A stretch of DNA of 64,000 nucleotides from Hyphomicrobiales bacterium (GCA_027483945.1 JAIXTM010000018.1:62001-126000); one strand, 5' to 3'. Numbered from the stretch's first letter, positions 44,598-57,097 are shown. Program-made: numbers and translations. Notes: generated from the letters alone by a model not told the origin.

Positions 44598-45896
44598 CTA
44601 GCCGTGGACCACGCGGCCGGCAACGAGGGTCTTCTTCACGCGGCCCTGCAGCCGGGCCTCGTCGAAGGGCGTGTTCTTGGCGCGCGAGCGCAGGTCGGCC
44701 TTGTCGAGGACGTAGGGCTCGTCGGGATCGAAGAGGATGAGGTCCGCCGGGGCGCCCACAGCCAGGCGGCCGGCCTCGATGCCGAGGATCGCGGCAGGCG
44801 CCGAGGTCATGGCGGCGAGGAGCCGCGGCAGCGCGATCTGCCCGGCCTCCACCAGCCGCAGCCCCGCGGAGAGCAGCGTCTCCAGGCCCACCGCGCCGTT
44901 CTCGGCTTCCGCGAAAGGCAGGCGCTTGGTCTCCACGTCCTGCGGGTCGTGGTCGGACACGACGACGTCGATCAAGCCTTCCGAAAGCGCGGCGACGACC
45001 GCGAGGCGCTCGTCCTCCGCGCGCAAAGGCGGCGCCACTTTCAGGAAGGTCCGGTAATCGCCGATATCGTTCTCGTTCAGCGTCAGGCTGTTGATCGAGA
45101 CGCCGGCCGTGATCGGCAGGCCCGCCGCCCTGGCGCGGCGGAGGACATCCAGCGATTCCGTGCAGGAGATCTTGGCGGCGTGATAGCGGGCGCCGGTCAG
45201 GCCGACGAGGCGGATGTCGCGCTCCAGCACGACCGTCTCCGCCGCGTGCGGGATGCCGTGGAGGCCGAGGCGCGAGGCGCGCTCGCCCTCGTTCATCACG
45301 CCGGGACCGACAAGGTCCGGATCCTCGACGTGGTGGACGATGAGGCCGCCAATGTCGCGGGCATAGGTGAGCGCGCGGCGCATCACCATGGCGTTGGTCA
45401 CCGAGCGGTCGCCGTCGCTGAAGGCGATGGCGCCGGCCTCGCGTAGCAGGCCGAACTCGGTCATCTCCTGCCCTGCCCGCCCCTTGGTGAGCGCGGCGGC
45501 GGGCAGCACGTTGACGATGGCGGTGTCCCGCGCCCGGCGGCGGATGAAATCGACGATGGCGGGATCGTCCACCGGCGGGTTGGTCTGCGGCATGGCGACG
45601 AGGGTCGTCACGCCGCCCGCGGCGGCGGCCTCGCTGGCGCTCTTCAGCGTCTCACGATGCTCGGCGCCGGGCTCGCCCGCGAAGGCATGCATGTCGATGA
45701 GGCCCGGCGACAGGACGAGGCCCGTGCCGTCGATCCGCTCCGCGCCCTCGGGGGCATCCGGAGCGGCGCCCCAGGCGACATCCGCGATCCGCCCGTCGCG
45801 CACCAGCACGGCGCCGTGGCCCTCGCGGCCGGAGGCCGGATCGATCATCCGCGCGCCGGCGATGACGAGGGAGCGGTCTTTCATGGCCGTGCTCAT
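44598..45896 (-). CDS. Dihydroorotase-like protein lacking metal ligands (PyrC'/PyrX type)
   Basis: Amidohydrolase-superfamily protein of 432 residues, coupled to pyrB by a four-base ATGA overlap. Active dihydroorotases have D-x-H-x-H-x-R near residue 70. Here the motif reads [10 protein letters not shown], so the second histidine is F72 and the arginine is G74. The later metal histidine of the HVCHIST motif is K242 (YHAAKISC). H70, H189 and the VSDHD aspartate remain. Loss of two ligands suggests it is not catalytic; in Pseudomonas an inactive PyrC' is a structural part of aspartate transcarbamoylase. A separate active pyrC is expected elsewhere in the genome. Confidence 0.85.
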   Translation of the reverse strand: MSTAMKDRSLVIAGARMIDPASGREGHGAVLVRDGRIADVAWGAAPDAPEGAERIDGTGLVLSPGLIDMHAFAGEPGAEHRETLKSASEAAAAGGVTTLVAMPQTNPPVDDPAIVDFIRRRARDTAIVNVLPAAALTKGRAGQEMTEFGLLREAGAIAFSDGDRSVTNAMVMRRALTYARDIGGLIVHHVEDPDLVGPGVMNEGERASRLGLHGIPHAAETVVLERDIRLVGLTGARYHAAKISCTESLDVLRRARAAGLPITAGVSINSLTLNENDIGDYRTFLKVAPPLRAEDERLAVVAALSEGLIDVVVSDHDPQDVETKRLPFAEAENGAVGLETLLSAGLRLVEAGQIALPRLLAAMTSAPAAILGIEAGRLAVGAPADLILFDPDEPYVLDKADLRSRAKNTPFDEARLQGRVKKTLVAGRVVHG

Positions 45897-46834
45897 CGGT
45901 TCGGCAGGTGGCTGGCGAGCGCTTCCAGCACCGCCATGCGGACCGCGACGCCCATCTCGACCTGCTCGCGGATCAGGGACTGGGCGCCGTCCGCGACGTC
46001 GGTCGCGATCTCCACGCCCCGGTTCATCGGACCTGGATGCATGACGAGCGCGTCGGCCTTCGCGAAGCCGAGCTTCTCCTGGTCGAGCCCGTAATAGCGG
46101 AAATATTCCTTCACCGAGGGGACGAAGGAGCCGTTCATCCGCTCGCGCTGGAGGCGCAGCATCATGACGATGTCGGCGTCCTTCAGTCCCTCGCGCATGT
46201 CGCGGCGGACCTCGACGCCGAACCGGTCGATGCCCGGCGGCAGGAGGCTGGTCGGCGCCACCACCCTCACCCGCGCGCCGAGCGCGTTGAGCAGGATGAT
46301 GTTGGAGCGCGCCACGCGGGAATGGAGGATGTCACCGCAGATGGCGACGACCAGCCCCTCGATCCGGCCCTTGTTGCGGCGGATCGTGAGCGCGTCCAGC
46401 AAGGCCTGCGTCGGGTGCTCGTGGGCGCCGTCACCGGCATTGACCACGGAACATTCCACCTTCTGCGCCAGAAGGTGGACGGCACCGGCGGCGTGATGGC
46501 GCACGACGATGATGTCGGGGCGCATGGCGTTCAGCGTGGTCGCCGTGTCGATGAGCGTCTCGCCCTTCTTCACCGAGGAATTGCCGACCGACATGTTCAT
46601 GACGTCGGCGCCGAGGCGCTTGCCCGCGAGCTCGAACGAGGCCTGGGTGCGGGTGGAAGCCTCGAAGAACAGGTTGATCTGCGTGCGGCCGCGCAGCGTC
46701 GCCTTCTTCTTCTCCACCTGCCGGCTGACGTCGATGGCGTCCTCGGCCATGTCGAGAAGATGGCCTATCTCGAGGTGGTTCAACCCCTCGATGCCCAAAA
46801 GGTGCTTCTGGTTGAAGGCTGTGCGGGCGTTCAT
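45893..46834 (-). CDS. pyrB: Aspartate carbamoyltransferase catalytic subunit
   Basis: Enzyme of 313 residues that joins carbamoyl phosphate and aspartate in pyrimidine synthesis. Carbamoyl-phosphate motif [12 protein letters not shown], and the HPTQAL and PGPMNRGVE signatures are intact. No pyrI regulatory gene is near. Its stop overlaps the pyrC-like gene start, matching the pyrB-pyrC' class in which the PyrC-like protein supports assembly. Divergent from topA across 166 bases. Confidence 0.96.
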   Translation of the reverse strand: MNARTAFNQKHLLGIEGLNHLEIGHLLDMAEDAIDVSRQVEKKKATLRGRTQINLFFEASTRTQASFELAGKRLGADVMNMSVGNSSVKKGETLIDTATTLNAMRPDIIVVRHHAAGAVHLLAQKVECSVVNAGDGAHEHPTQALLDALTIRRNKGRIEGLVVAICGDILHSRVARSNIILLNALGARVRVVAPTSLLPPGIDRFGVEVRRDMREGLKDADIVMMLRLQRERMNGSFVPSVKEYFRYYGLDQEKLGFAKADALVMHPGPMNRGVEIATDVADGAQSLIREQVEMGVAVRMAVLEALASHLPNR

Positions 46835-47000
46835 CGAGGCTTGCGATTACGGCCGTTTCGGCGCGGCGGCAAGGGCGCGATGACGCGGCGTTTGACTTAG
46901 GCACAGGCTTGCATGAAGTTCGCCGCCCGCTAAACAACGCCTCGCCTGACGCCGGGCGCTTCCCTAAAGCCGCCCGCATCCCGGACATCGAGGACCCAGC

Positions 47001-49661
47001 ATGAAGGTCGTTATCGTCGAGTCTCCCGCCAAGGCGAAGACGATCAACAAATATCTCGGCCGGGACTACGAGGTGCTGGCCTCGTTCGGCCATATCCGCG
47101 ACCTGCCCCCGAAGGACGGCTCGGTCGATCCGGACGCCGACTTCACCATGATCTGGGAGCTGGAGGACCGGGGCGCCAAGCGCGTCGCGGAGATCGCGCG
47201 GGCGGTCAAGGGCGCTTCCAAGCTGATCCTCGCCACCGACCCGGACCGGGAGGGCGAGGCCATCTCCTGGCACGTTCTGGAGGCGCTGAACCAGAAGCGC
47301 GTCCTGAAGGACGTGCCGGTGGAGCGCGTCACGTTCAACGCCATCACCAAGGAATCGGTTCAGACGGCGATGGCCAATCCGCGCGCCATCGACCAGGCGC
47401 TGGTGGATGCCTATCTCGCCCGCCGGGCGCTCGATTACCTCGTCGGCTTCCGGCTCTCGCCGGTCCTGTGGCGCAAGCTGCCCGGCGCCAAGTCGGCGGG
47501 GCGCGTTCAATCCGTGGCGCTGCGGCTCGTCTGCGACCGCGAGCGCGAGATCGAGACCTTCCGGCGCAAGGAATATTGGTCGCTGGTCGCCACGCTGGCG
47601 ACCGATGCCGGCGCGGAATTCGAGGCGCGGCTCGTCGGCGCCGACGGCAGGAAGATCAACCGGCTCGATGTCGGGTCCGGCGCCGAGGCTGAGGCCTTCA
47701 AGCGCGATCTGGAGCTCGCGACCTTCCAGGTCGCGGCGGTAGAGGCCAAGCCCGCCAAGCGCCACCCGCAGCCGCCCTTCACCACCTCGACCCTGCAGCA
47801 GGAGGCCTCGCGCAAGCTCGGCTTCGCGCCGGCCATCACGATGCGCCTGGCGCAGCGGCTCTACGAGGGCGTCGAGATCGGCGGCGAGACGGTCGGCCTC
47901 ATCACCTATATGCGGACCGACGGCGTCGACATGGCGCCCGAAGCGGTGCGCGAGGTGCGCTCCGTCGTCTCCCGCGAGTTCGGCGACCGCTATTGCCCGG
48001 ACGTTCCGCGCCGCTACTCGGTGAAGCACAAGAACGCGCAGGAGGCCCACGAGGCCATCCGCCCGACCGACCCTTCGCGCCACCCCAAGCAGATGGCGCG
48101 GTACCTGGAAGCGGACCAGGCGCGGCTCTACGACCTCATCTGGCGCCGCACGCTGGCGAGCCAGATGGAATCGGCGCAGCTGGAGCGCACCACGGCCGAT
48201 ATCCTGGCCCAGGTCGGCCCGCGCCGGCTGGACCTGCGCGCCACCGGCCAGGTCGTCATCTTCGACGGCTTCCTGACGCTCTACCAGGAAGGCCGCGACG
48301 ACGAGGAGGACGAGGAGAACCGTCGCCTCCCGCCGATGAAGGAAGGCGAGGCGCTGGAGCGCCGCGCCATCGCCGCCAGCCAGCACTTCACCGAGCCGCC
48401 GCCGCGCTATTCGGAGGCAAGCCTCGTCAAGAAGATGGAGGAGCTCGGCATCGGGCGGCCCTCCACCTACGCGTCCATCCTCCAGGTGCTGCGCGACCGC
48501 GATTATGTGCGGCTGGAGAAGAAGCGGCTGGTGCCGGACGACAAGGGCCGCATCGTCACCGCCTTCCTGGAACGCTTCTTCGACCGCTACGTGGAGTACG
48601 ATTTCACGGCCGGGCTCGAGGAGAAGCTCGACCAGGTGGCGAGCGACGAGATCGACTGGAAGCAGGTTCTCCGGGACTTCTGGCAGGACTTCTCCGCCGC
48701 CATCGAGGGCACCAAGGAATTGCGGATGAGCGAGGTCGTGGACCAGCTCAACGACGCGCTGGCCCCGCACATCTTCCCCGAGAAGGGCGACGGCTCCAAT
48801 CCGCGCGCCTGCCCCAATTGCGGGTCCGGGATGCTGTCGCTCAAGCTCGGCAAGTTCGGCTCGTTCATCGGCTGCTCGAACTATCCCGAATGCCGCTACA
48901 CGCGGCAGCTCGCGGCGCCCGCCGCCGACGGCGAGGGCGACGGGTCCAATCCGGACGGCGGCACGCCGGGCGTGAAGGTCCTGGGCGACGATCCCGAAAC
49001 CGGGCTGCAGGTGACGCTGCGCGACGGGCGCTTCGGCGCCTATGTCCAGCTCGGCGAGGGCGAGAAGCCGAAGCGGACCTCGCTGCCCAAGGGCATGAAG
49101 AGCGCGGACCTGGAGACGGCGCTCAAGCTCCTGTCCCTGCCCCGCCGGGTCGCGACGCATCCGGAAAGCGGCGAGCCGATCCTGGCCAATATCGGCCGCT
49201 ACGGGCCTTACGTGCAGCACGGCAAGGTCTACGCCAATCTCGGCAAGGACGACGACGTGCTGGAGATCGGCCCGAATCGCGCGATCGACCTGATCGTCGC
49301 CAAGGAGACCGGCGGCGGGCGGCGCTTCGGCAACGGCGCGGCGGCCGATCCCGGCCGGGCGCTCGGCGCCGATCCGGACAGCGGCAAGCCCGTCGTGGTG
49401 AAGGCCGGGCGCTACGGGCCCTATGTCACCGACGGCGAGACCAACGCCACCCTGCCCAAGGGAACGTCGGCGGACCTCGTCAACCTCGACGAGGCGCTGG
49501 TCCTGCTGCGGGCCCGGCGCGAGGCCGGCGGCGGCAAGACCAAGGGCCGGAAGGCGCCGGCGCGCAAAGCGGCAACGGCCAAGAAGGCGGCTGCGCCCAA
49601 GGCCAAGGCTGCCAGTCCGAAAGCCGCGTCAAAGCCCAAGGCGGCGCCGAAGAACGCCTGA
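47001..49661 (+). CDS. topA: DNA topoisomerase I
   Basis: Type IA topoisomerase of 886 residues that relaxes negative supercoils. The Toprim domain begins MKVVIVESPAKAKTINKYLG with LATDPDREGEAISWH. The catalytic tyrosine is Y303 in ITYMRTDGVDM. One four-cysteine zinc ribbon follows (CPNCGSG and GCSNYPECRYT), then three repeated C-terminal modules with GRYGPYV-type motifs and a Lys/Ala-rich tail of about 50 residues. That modular C-terminus is the alphaproteobacterial form. A TTGACT at 46892 may be a -35 element, but I find no good -10. Confidence 0.97.
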   Translation: MKVVIVESPAKAKTINKYLGRDYEVLASFGHIRDLPPKDGSVDPDADFTMIWELEDRGAKRVAEIARAVKGASKLILATDPDREGEAISWHVLEALNQKRVLKDVPVERVTFNAITKESVQTAMANPRAIDQALVDAYLARRALDYLVGFRLSPVLWRKLPGAKSAGRVQSVALRLVCDREREIETFRRKEYWSLVATLATDAGAEFEARLVGADGRKINRLDVGSGAEAEAFKRDLELATFQVAAVEAKPAKRHPQPPFTTSTLQQEASRKLGFAPAITMRLAQRLYEGVEIGGETVGLITYMRTDGVDMAPEAVREVRSVVSREFGDRYCPDVPRRYSVKHKNAQEAHEAIRPTDPSRHPKQMARYLEADQARLYDLIWRRTLASQMESAQLERTTADILAQVGPRRLDLRATGQVVIFDGFLTLYQEGRDDEEDEENRRLPPMKEGEALERRAIAASQHFTEPPPRYSEASLVKKMEELGIGRPSTYASILQVLRDRDYVRLEKKRLVPDDKGRIVTAFLERFFDRYVEYDFTAGLEEKLDQVASDEIDWKQVLRDFWQDFSAAIEGTKELRMSEVVDQLNDALAPHIFPEKGDGSNPRACPNCGSGMLSLKLGKFGSFIGCSNYPECRYTRQLAAPAADGEGDGSNPDGGTPGVKVLGDDPETGLQVTLRDGRFGAYVQLGEGEKPKRTSLPKGMKSADLETALKLLSLPRRVATHPESGEPILANIGRYGPYVQHGKVYANLGKDDDVLEIGPNRAIDLIVAKETGGGRRFGNGAAADPGRALGADPDSGKPVVVKAGRYGPYVTDGETNATLPKGTSADLVNLDEALVLLRARREAGGGKTKGRKAPARKAATAKKAAAPKAKAASPKAASKPKAAPKNA

Positions 49662-49665
49662 CATA

Positions 49666-50241
49666 TCAGGCGCTTGCGAGGCTTCGCTCAAGCGCGGCGA
49701 TGACGCGCGGATCTTCGGGGCGGACCTGCGTGCCGAAGACGGCGACGATCTGCCCGTCGCGGCCGATCAGGTATTTGTGGAAGTTCCAGCGCGGCAGGTC
49801 GTCGGGGCGCTCCGACGCCGCCCAGCGGAAGAACGGATGGGCCTGCGGGCCGACGACATTCTGCTTCGCCGTGAGCGGGAACCCGATCCCGTATTGCTGC
49901 TGCGTGAAGGCGGCGATCTCCGCCTCGGTGTCGAGTTCCTGCCCGCCGAAATCGTCCGACGGCACGCCGACAAGGCCGAAGCCGCGGGCGCGGTAGCGCA
50001 CGAACAGGCGCTGAAGGCCCTCGAATTGCGGGGTGTAGCCGCACTGGCAGGCCGTGTTGACGACCATGAGCGGACGGCCGCGATAGGCGGCGAGGTCGAC
50101 GGTTCCGCCAGTAAGGCCGGGAAAGCTGAACGAATGGGCGCTGACCCGGCTCATGGCGGGCGTGCTGGCCGCCGGCGCCTGTGCCACCGCGCGGGTCGCG
50201 GCTAGCGCCAGGCCGAGGCCGACGAATGCGCGGCGATCCAT
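49666..50241 (-). CDS. Exported glutathione peroxidase-family thiol peroxidase
   Basis: Protein of 191 residues. The N-terminus MDRRAFVGLGLALAATRAVA looks like a twin-arginine (Tat) signal. The mature part is a GPx fold: the peroxidatic Cys lies in VVNTACQCGYTPQFEGL, with the usual Gln of TAKQNVVG and the WNFHKYL block. There is an extra Cys two residues before the usual one. Most bacterial GPx homologues are thioredoxin-dependent and cytosolic; export is the unusual point. The start at 50241 begins the signal. Convergent with topA. Confidence 0.85.
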   Translation of the reverse strand: MDRRAFVGLGLALAATRAVAQAPAASTPAMSRVSAHSFSFPGLTGGTVDLAAYRGRPLMVVNTACQCGYTPQFEGLQRLFVRYRARGFGLVGVPSDDFGGQELDTEAEIAAFTQQQYGIGFPLTAKQNVVGPQAHPFFRWAASERPDDLPRWNFHKYLIGRDGQIVAVFGTQVRPEDPRVIAALERSLASA

Positions 50242-50280
50242 GTGGCCCTCCCCGATCCTTGCGGACGAGTCTAGGCGCAA

Positions 50281-50307
50281 GCCGGGCGGCGTCCAGCGCC
50301 GCCCGGC
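50281..50307 (-). terminator. Terminator of the cyclophilin gene
   Basis: A perfect 11-bp GC-rich stem (50281-50291 with 50297-50307) with a 5-base loop, 20 bases beyond the cyclophilin stop. The T tract is weak (TTG), so a Rho-assisted end is possible. Confidence 0.6.
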
Positions 50308-50326
50308 TCAAAGATGCGTGACGGCG

Positions 50327-50797
50327 TCAGGCCGCGTCGGCCTGGACCTTCATCGAGACGATGGAATCGGGATCGCGCACGGGCTCGCCGCGCTTGATCT
50401 GGTCGACATTCTCCATGCCCTCCACGACCTTGCCCCAGACCGTGTACTGCTTGTCGAGGAAGCGGGCGTCCTCGAAGCAGATGAAGAACTGGGAATTGGC
50501 CGAGTTCGGGTTCTGGGCACGGGCCATGGAGCACACGCCGCGCACATGCGGCTCGGCGTTGAACTCCGCCGGCAGGTTGGGCAGGTCGGAGCCGCCCGTG
50601 CCGGTGCCATGGGGGCAGCCGGTCTGGGCCATGAAACCGTCGATCACCCGGTGGAAGACGATGCCGTCATAGAAGCCCTTGCGGGCGAGCGTCTTGATAC
50701 GCTCGACATGCTTGGGCGCGAGGTCGGGGCGCAGCTCGATGACGACACGACCCTTGGTCGTCTCCATCACGAGGGTGTTCTCGGGATCGGTGGCCAT
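50327..50797 (-). CDS. ppiB: Cyclophilin-type peptidyl-prolyl isomerase, cytosolic
   Basis: PpiB-like protein of 156 residues without a signal peptide. Active-site segments are VFHRVIDGFMAQTGCPHGTG, SMARAQNPNSANSQFFI and LDKQYTVWGKVVEGM. It speeds proline cis-trans isomerisation in protein folding. It sits 33 bases after the exported paralogue in the same strand, so the two probably form one operon with coaD upstream. Confidence 0.93.
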   Translation of the reverse strand: MATDPENTLVMETTKGRVVIELRPDLAPKHVERIKTLARKGFYDGIVFHRVIDGFMAQTGCPHGTGTGGSDLPNLPAEFNAEPHVRGVCSMARAQNPNSANSQFFICFEDARFLDKQYTVWGKVVEGMENVDQIKRGEPVRDPDSIVSMKVQADAA

Positions 50798-50830
50798 GGC
50801 GGCTCCTTCTTGATGTTGTGAGGCTGGTCG

Positions 50831-51385
50831 TCAGCGCGCGTCGGACGCCATCTGCATCTTGACGATGCGGTCGGGCGCCGTGACTCGGCCATTGTCGTTG
50901 GGATCGCCCTTCTTGATGCGATCGACGAACTCCATTCCGGAGACGACCTCGCCGACGACCGTGTACTGGCCGTTCAGGAAGGAGCCGTCGCCGAACATGA
51001 TGAAGAACTGCGAATTGGCGGAGTTCGGGCTCTGCGAGCGGGCCATGCCCACCGTGCCGCGCTTGAACGGCTCCTTGGAGAACTCGGCCGGGATGTTGGG
51101 CAGGTCGGAGCCGCCGGTGCCGTCGCCCTTGGGGTCGCCGGTCTGGGCCATGAAGCCCGCGATGACGCGGTGGAAGACGACGTTGTCGTAGAAGCCGCGC
51201 TTCACCAGCGTGCGGATCTGCTCCGCGTGCTTGGGCGCGATGTCCGGGCGCAGGCGGATGACCACGCGGCCGTCCTTGGTCTGCAGATAGACCGTGTTGG
51301 CGGCGTCGCTCTGGTTGGACTGGGCGAAGGCCGGCGCGGCCATGAGGCCGAGCGCCATGAATGCGGCGGCAAAAAGCGTCTTCAT
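50831..51385 (-). CDS. Cyclophilin-type peptidyl-prolyl isomerase, exported
   Basis: Cyclophilin of 184 residues with a signal peptide (MKTLFAAAFMALGLMA, cleavage near PAFAQS, residue 22), so it should act in the periplasm. Core motifs: VFHRVIAGFMAQTGDPKGDG and GMARSQSPNSANSQFFIMFG. It is a duplicate of the neighbouring cytosolic enzyme, giving one isomerase for each compartment. It lies 28 bases after coaD. Confidence 0.93.
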   Translation of the reverse strand: MKTLFAAAFMALGLMAAPAFAQSNQSDAANTVYLQTKDGRVVIRLRPDIAPKHAEQIRTLVKRGFYDNVVFHRVIAGFMAQTGDPKGDGTGGSDLPNIPAEFSKEPFKRGTVGMARSQSPNSANSQFFIMFGDGSFLNGQYTVVGEVVSGMEFVDRIKKGDPNDNGRVTAPDRIVKMQMASDAR

Positions 51386-51413
51386 CGGGTCGTGAACTCC
51401 ATGGATCAGGGCT

Positions 51414-51914
51414 TCAGCGGCCGGCGAAACGGTCCTTCAGCCTCCGCGCCACGCTCGGCGGCACGAAGCGGGACACGTCGCCGCCCATCGCGGCGATCTG
51501 CCTGACGAGCGTGGCGGTGATGGGGCGGACCGTGGGGGATGCCGGCAGAAAGATGGTCTGCACGTCCGGCGCCATCGTCTCGTTCATGCCGGCGATCTGC
51601 ATCTCGTAGTCGAGGTCGGTGCCGTCGCGCAGGCCGCGGATGAAGATGGCGGCGCCGGCGCGGGCCGCCGCCTGGACGGCGAGGTCGTCGAAGGTCACCA
51701 CGTCGAGCGCCGTGCCGAGCTCCGCCGCCACGGGCCCGCAGACCTCGCGCAGCATCGCCTCGCGCTCCTCCACGGAGAAGAGCGGCGCCTTGCCGGGATG
51801 GATGCCGATGGCGATGACGAGCCGGTCCACCAGCCGGCACGCGCCGCGCACCACGTCCAGATGGCCGTTGGTGACGGGGTCGAACGAGCCGGCATAGAGG
51901 GCGGTGCGCGTCAT
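51414..51914 (-). CDS. coaD: Phosphopantetheine adenylyltransferase
   Basis: Nucleotidyltransferase of 166 residues that makes dephospho-CoA, the fourth step from pantothenate. The adenylylation motif is [16 protein letters not shown] (T/HxGH type) and the C-terminal [19 protein letters not shown] corresponds to the family ISS-type block. First gene of a run coaD, exported cyclophilin, cytosolic cyclophilin. It is divergent from ppk2. Confidence 0.96.
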   Translation of the reverse strand: MTRTALYAGSFDPVTNGHLDVVRGACRLVDRLVIAIGIHPGKAPLFSVEEREAMLREVCGPVAAELGTALDVVTFDDLAVQAAARAGAAIFIRGLRDGTDLDYEMQIAGMNETMAPDVQTIFLPASPTVRPITATLVRQIAAMGGDVSRFVPPSVARRLKDRFAGR

Positions 51915-52020
51915 GGCTGAGCGTTAGCTTGGCGCGCGGCGGGCCGCAAGCGGGGCCGGCCGCCGATTGCGGGCGCGCACGCGCGCTCCTACGATGCGGG
52001 CCCGACATCAGGCGCCACGC

Positions 52021-52902
52021 ATGAAGCTCCCCGACAAGATCCTCAAGGCCACCCGCATCCGCGACGGCAAGGGCTTCTCCCTGGCGAAGCACAAGCCCGA
52101 CGAGGGCTTCGGGCTGAAGCTCAAGAAGGCGGACGCCAAGGAGCTGCTGGCGCAGGGCAAGGAGCAGCTCTCCGCCATGCAGGAGCGGCTCTATGCCGAC
52201 GACCGCTGGTCGTTGCTCCTCGTCTTCCAGGCCATGGACGCGGCGGGCAAGGATTCCACCATCGAGCACGTCATGTCCGGGGTGAACCCGCAGGGCTGCG
52301 AGGTTCATTCCTTCAAGGCGCCCTCGGCGGAGGAGCTCGACCACGATTTCCTGTGGCGCACGACCTGCCGCCTCCCCCAGCGCGGACGGATCGGCATCTT
52401 CAACCGCTCGTATTACGAGGAGGTGCTCGTGGTGCGGGTGCACCCCGCCTTCCTCGAAGGCCAGCGCCTGCCGCCCTCGCCCCATGACGGCTCGCTGTGG
52501 GAGCAGCGCTTCGATTCGATCCGCGACTTCGAGCGCCACATGGCGCGCAACGGGACGCGCATCCTGAAGTTCTTCCTGCATGTCTCCAAGGACGAGCAGA
52601 AGAGGCGGCAGCTGGAGCGGATCGACAATCCGGACAAGAACTGGAAGTTCAACGCCAGGGACGTGGAGGAGCGCGCCCATTGGGACCGCTACATGGCGGC
52701 CTACGAGGACGCGATTCGCGAAACCGCCCGGCCCCATGCGCCCTGGTATGTGGTTCCGGCCGACGACAAATGGCTCATGCGCGTCATCGTGCTCAAAGCC
52801 ATCGTGGCCGAGCTTCAGGAGCTGGGCCTGACCTTCCCGCAGGTCGACGACGAGGCGAAGGCCCGCATCGCCGCCGCGCGGGCCGCGCTGGAGGCAAGCT
52901 GA
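52021..52902 (+). CDS. ppk2: Polyphosphate kinase 2-family protein
   Basis: PPK2-family enzyme of 293 residues. The Walker A loop is MDAAGKDSTIEHVMSG, the lid is near CRLPQRGRIGIFNRSYYEEV with the Walker B-like part. It transfers phosphate between polyphosphate and nucleoside mono- or diphosphates; the one-domain form with short ends belongs to classes I or III. The exact direction and nucleotide are not set by the sequence. ATG 52021 starts the conserved MKLPDKILKATRI. Its stop overlaps the ankyrin protein start (TGATG). Confidence 0.9.
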   Translation: MKLPDKILKATRIRDGKGFSLAKHKPDEGFGLKLKKADAKELLAQGKEQLSAMQERLYADDRWSLLLVFQAMDAAGKDSTIEHVMSGVNPQGCEVHSFKAPSAEELDHDFLWRTTCRLPQRGRIGIFNRSYYEEVLVVRVHPAFLEGQRLPPSPHDGSLWEQRFDSIRDFERHMARNGTRILKFFLHVSKDEQKRRQLERIDNPDKNWKFNARDVEERAHWDRYMAAYEDAIRETARPHAPWYVVPADDKWLMRVIVLKAIVAELQELGLTFPQVDDEAKARIAAARAALEAS

Positions 52903-53585
52903 TGCGCACCCCACCGTTCATCCGCGCGTTCGTGCTGGCGCTCGCCGCCTGGGCCGCGCCCGCTTCGGCGCAGGTGCCGCCGACCGAGACCGAGATCGCC
53001 TCCTATACGGGGCTGCACGCCGCCGCTTCCGCCGGCGACCTCGCCGCCATCGCGCGGCTGTCCGCCGACAAGGCGGCGCTGGAGGCACGGGACGCGCAGG
53101 GGCGCACGCCGCTCCATGTGGCGACGTTCCGCAGGCAGCGGCCGGCGATCCTCGCGCTGATCCGCGCCGGCGCCGACCCGAATGCGATGGAGCGCCAGGC
53201 CTACGACCCGGTGACCATCGCCTCGGTTGCCGACGACGTGGAGACGCTGGACCTGCTGCTGGCCAACGGGACGAAGGCGACGAACATCACCAGCCCCTAT
53301 GACGGCACAGCGCTCATCGCGGCGGCCCATCTCGGCCATGACGGCGTCGTGCGCTCGCTGATCCGCGCCGGCGCGCCGCTCGACCATGTCAACAACCTGC
53401 ACTGGACCGCGCTCATCGAAGCGGTCGTGCTCGGCAATGGCGGCCCGCGCCACCAGGCATGCGTCCGGGCGCTGGTTGAGGCCGGGGCGCGGCTCGACCT
53501 GAAGGACCGGGAGGGGCGGACCGCGCGGGACCTTGCCGTCGCCCGCGGCTATGACGCCATGGTCCGGATCATGGATCGGCGGTGA
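52902..53585 (+). CDS. Exported ankyrin-repeat protein
   Basis: Protein of 227 residues with a signal peptide (cleavage near PASAQV, residue 25) and about five ankyrin repeats across residues 36-225. Clear units are GLHAAASAGDLAAIARL, GRTPLHVATFRRQRPAILAL and GTALIAAAHLGHDGVVRSLI. Ankyrin arrays bind proteins, so this is a periplasmic binding or scaffolding protein with an unknown partner. It is translationally coupled to ppk2 before it and to the GNAT after it (GTGA overlap). Confidence 0.85.
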   Translation: MRTPPFIRAFVLALAAWAAPASAQVPPTETEIASYTGLHAAASAGDLAAIARLSADKAALEARDAQGRTPLHVATFRRQRPAILALIRAGADPNAMERQAYDPVTIASVADDVETLDLLLANGTKATNITSPYDGTALIAAAHLGHDGVVRSLIRAGAPLDHVNNLHWTALIEAVVLGNGGPRHQACVRALVEAGARLDLKDREGRTARDLAVARGYDAMVRIMDRR

Positions 53586-54079
53586 GCCGGCCGTCCTGGC
53601 GGGCGATGGTTCCCGGCGATATTCCGGGCGTCGCCCGCGTCGCCGCCGAGGTTCATCCGGCGTTTCCCGAGCGTGACGCGGTCCTCGCCTCGAAGCAGGC
53701 CCTGTTTCCGGCCGGCTGCTTGGCGCTGGAGCAGGACGGCGCGATCCTCGGCTATGCCCTGTCGCATCCGTGGATCGATGGACCGGTTCCGAAGCTCGAC
53801 ACGGAATTGGGCGCCCTGCCCCGCGAGCCGACACTCCTCTACCTGCACGACCTCGCCTTGTCCCGGCCGGCGCAGGGCATGGGCCTCGCCGCCGAGGGCG
53901 CCGAACGCGTCGTGCGGGCGGCGCTGGAGGCCGGGTTCCGGCGGATCGCCCTGGTCGCGGTCAACGGCTCAGCGCCGTTCTGGACGCGGCTCGGCTTCGA
54001 GGATGCGCCGGCGCCTGCCGGCCTTGCCGCGAGCTATGGGGAGGACGCGCGCTACATGCGGCGCGGCCTTCGCCCATAG
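53582..54079 (+). CDS. GNAT-family N-acetyltransferase
   Basis: Single GNAT domain of 165 residues starting at GTG 53582, four bases inside the ankyrin gene. Motif A region is LHDLALSRPAQGMGLAAEGA, with a C-terminal APFWTRLGFEDA block typical of the fold. No substrate hint. The three genes ppk2, ankyrin and GNAT form a tightly coupled unit that ends 12 bases before the convergent gyrA. Confidence 0.8.
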   Translation: MSRPSWRAMVPGDIPGVARVAAEVHPAFPERDAVLASKQALFPAGCLALEQDGAILGYALSHPWIDGPVPKLDTELGALPREPTLLYLHDLALSRPAQGMGLAAEGAERVVRAALEAGFRRIALVAVNGSAPFWTRLGFEDAPAPAGLAASYGEDARYMRRGLRP

Positions 54080-54091
54080 CCACCGTCCGGA

Positions 54092-56869
<2,778 letters not shown>

Positions 56870-57097
56870 AACCGCGATTTCCGTTCTTTTTTCCGATGGT
56901 TAGGTCTAGCAAATCCGCGTGCGCGGCGCCACCTTGCTCCGGTCCGTCCACCGCTAAATTTCACGTTGCTTATCAGCTACTTAGCGTGCCCGATCCGCCG
57001 GCAGGCGCGGCAAATGCCCACGGCGGCGAGAACCGGGCGGACAGCGCGATTCGGGGGGGCGGTGGCGGCAAGCCTTTCCTGTGCTAGCAATCGCCTC

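Noticed and set aside
46431-49220. A 929-codon open frame on the minus strand, longer than topA
   Set aside because: It is antisense to topA and the start of pyrB. It is rich in Arg, His, Leu and Gly with no domain, while topA on the other strand has all catalytic motifs. High GC makes long antisense frames common.
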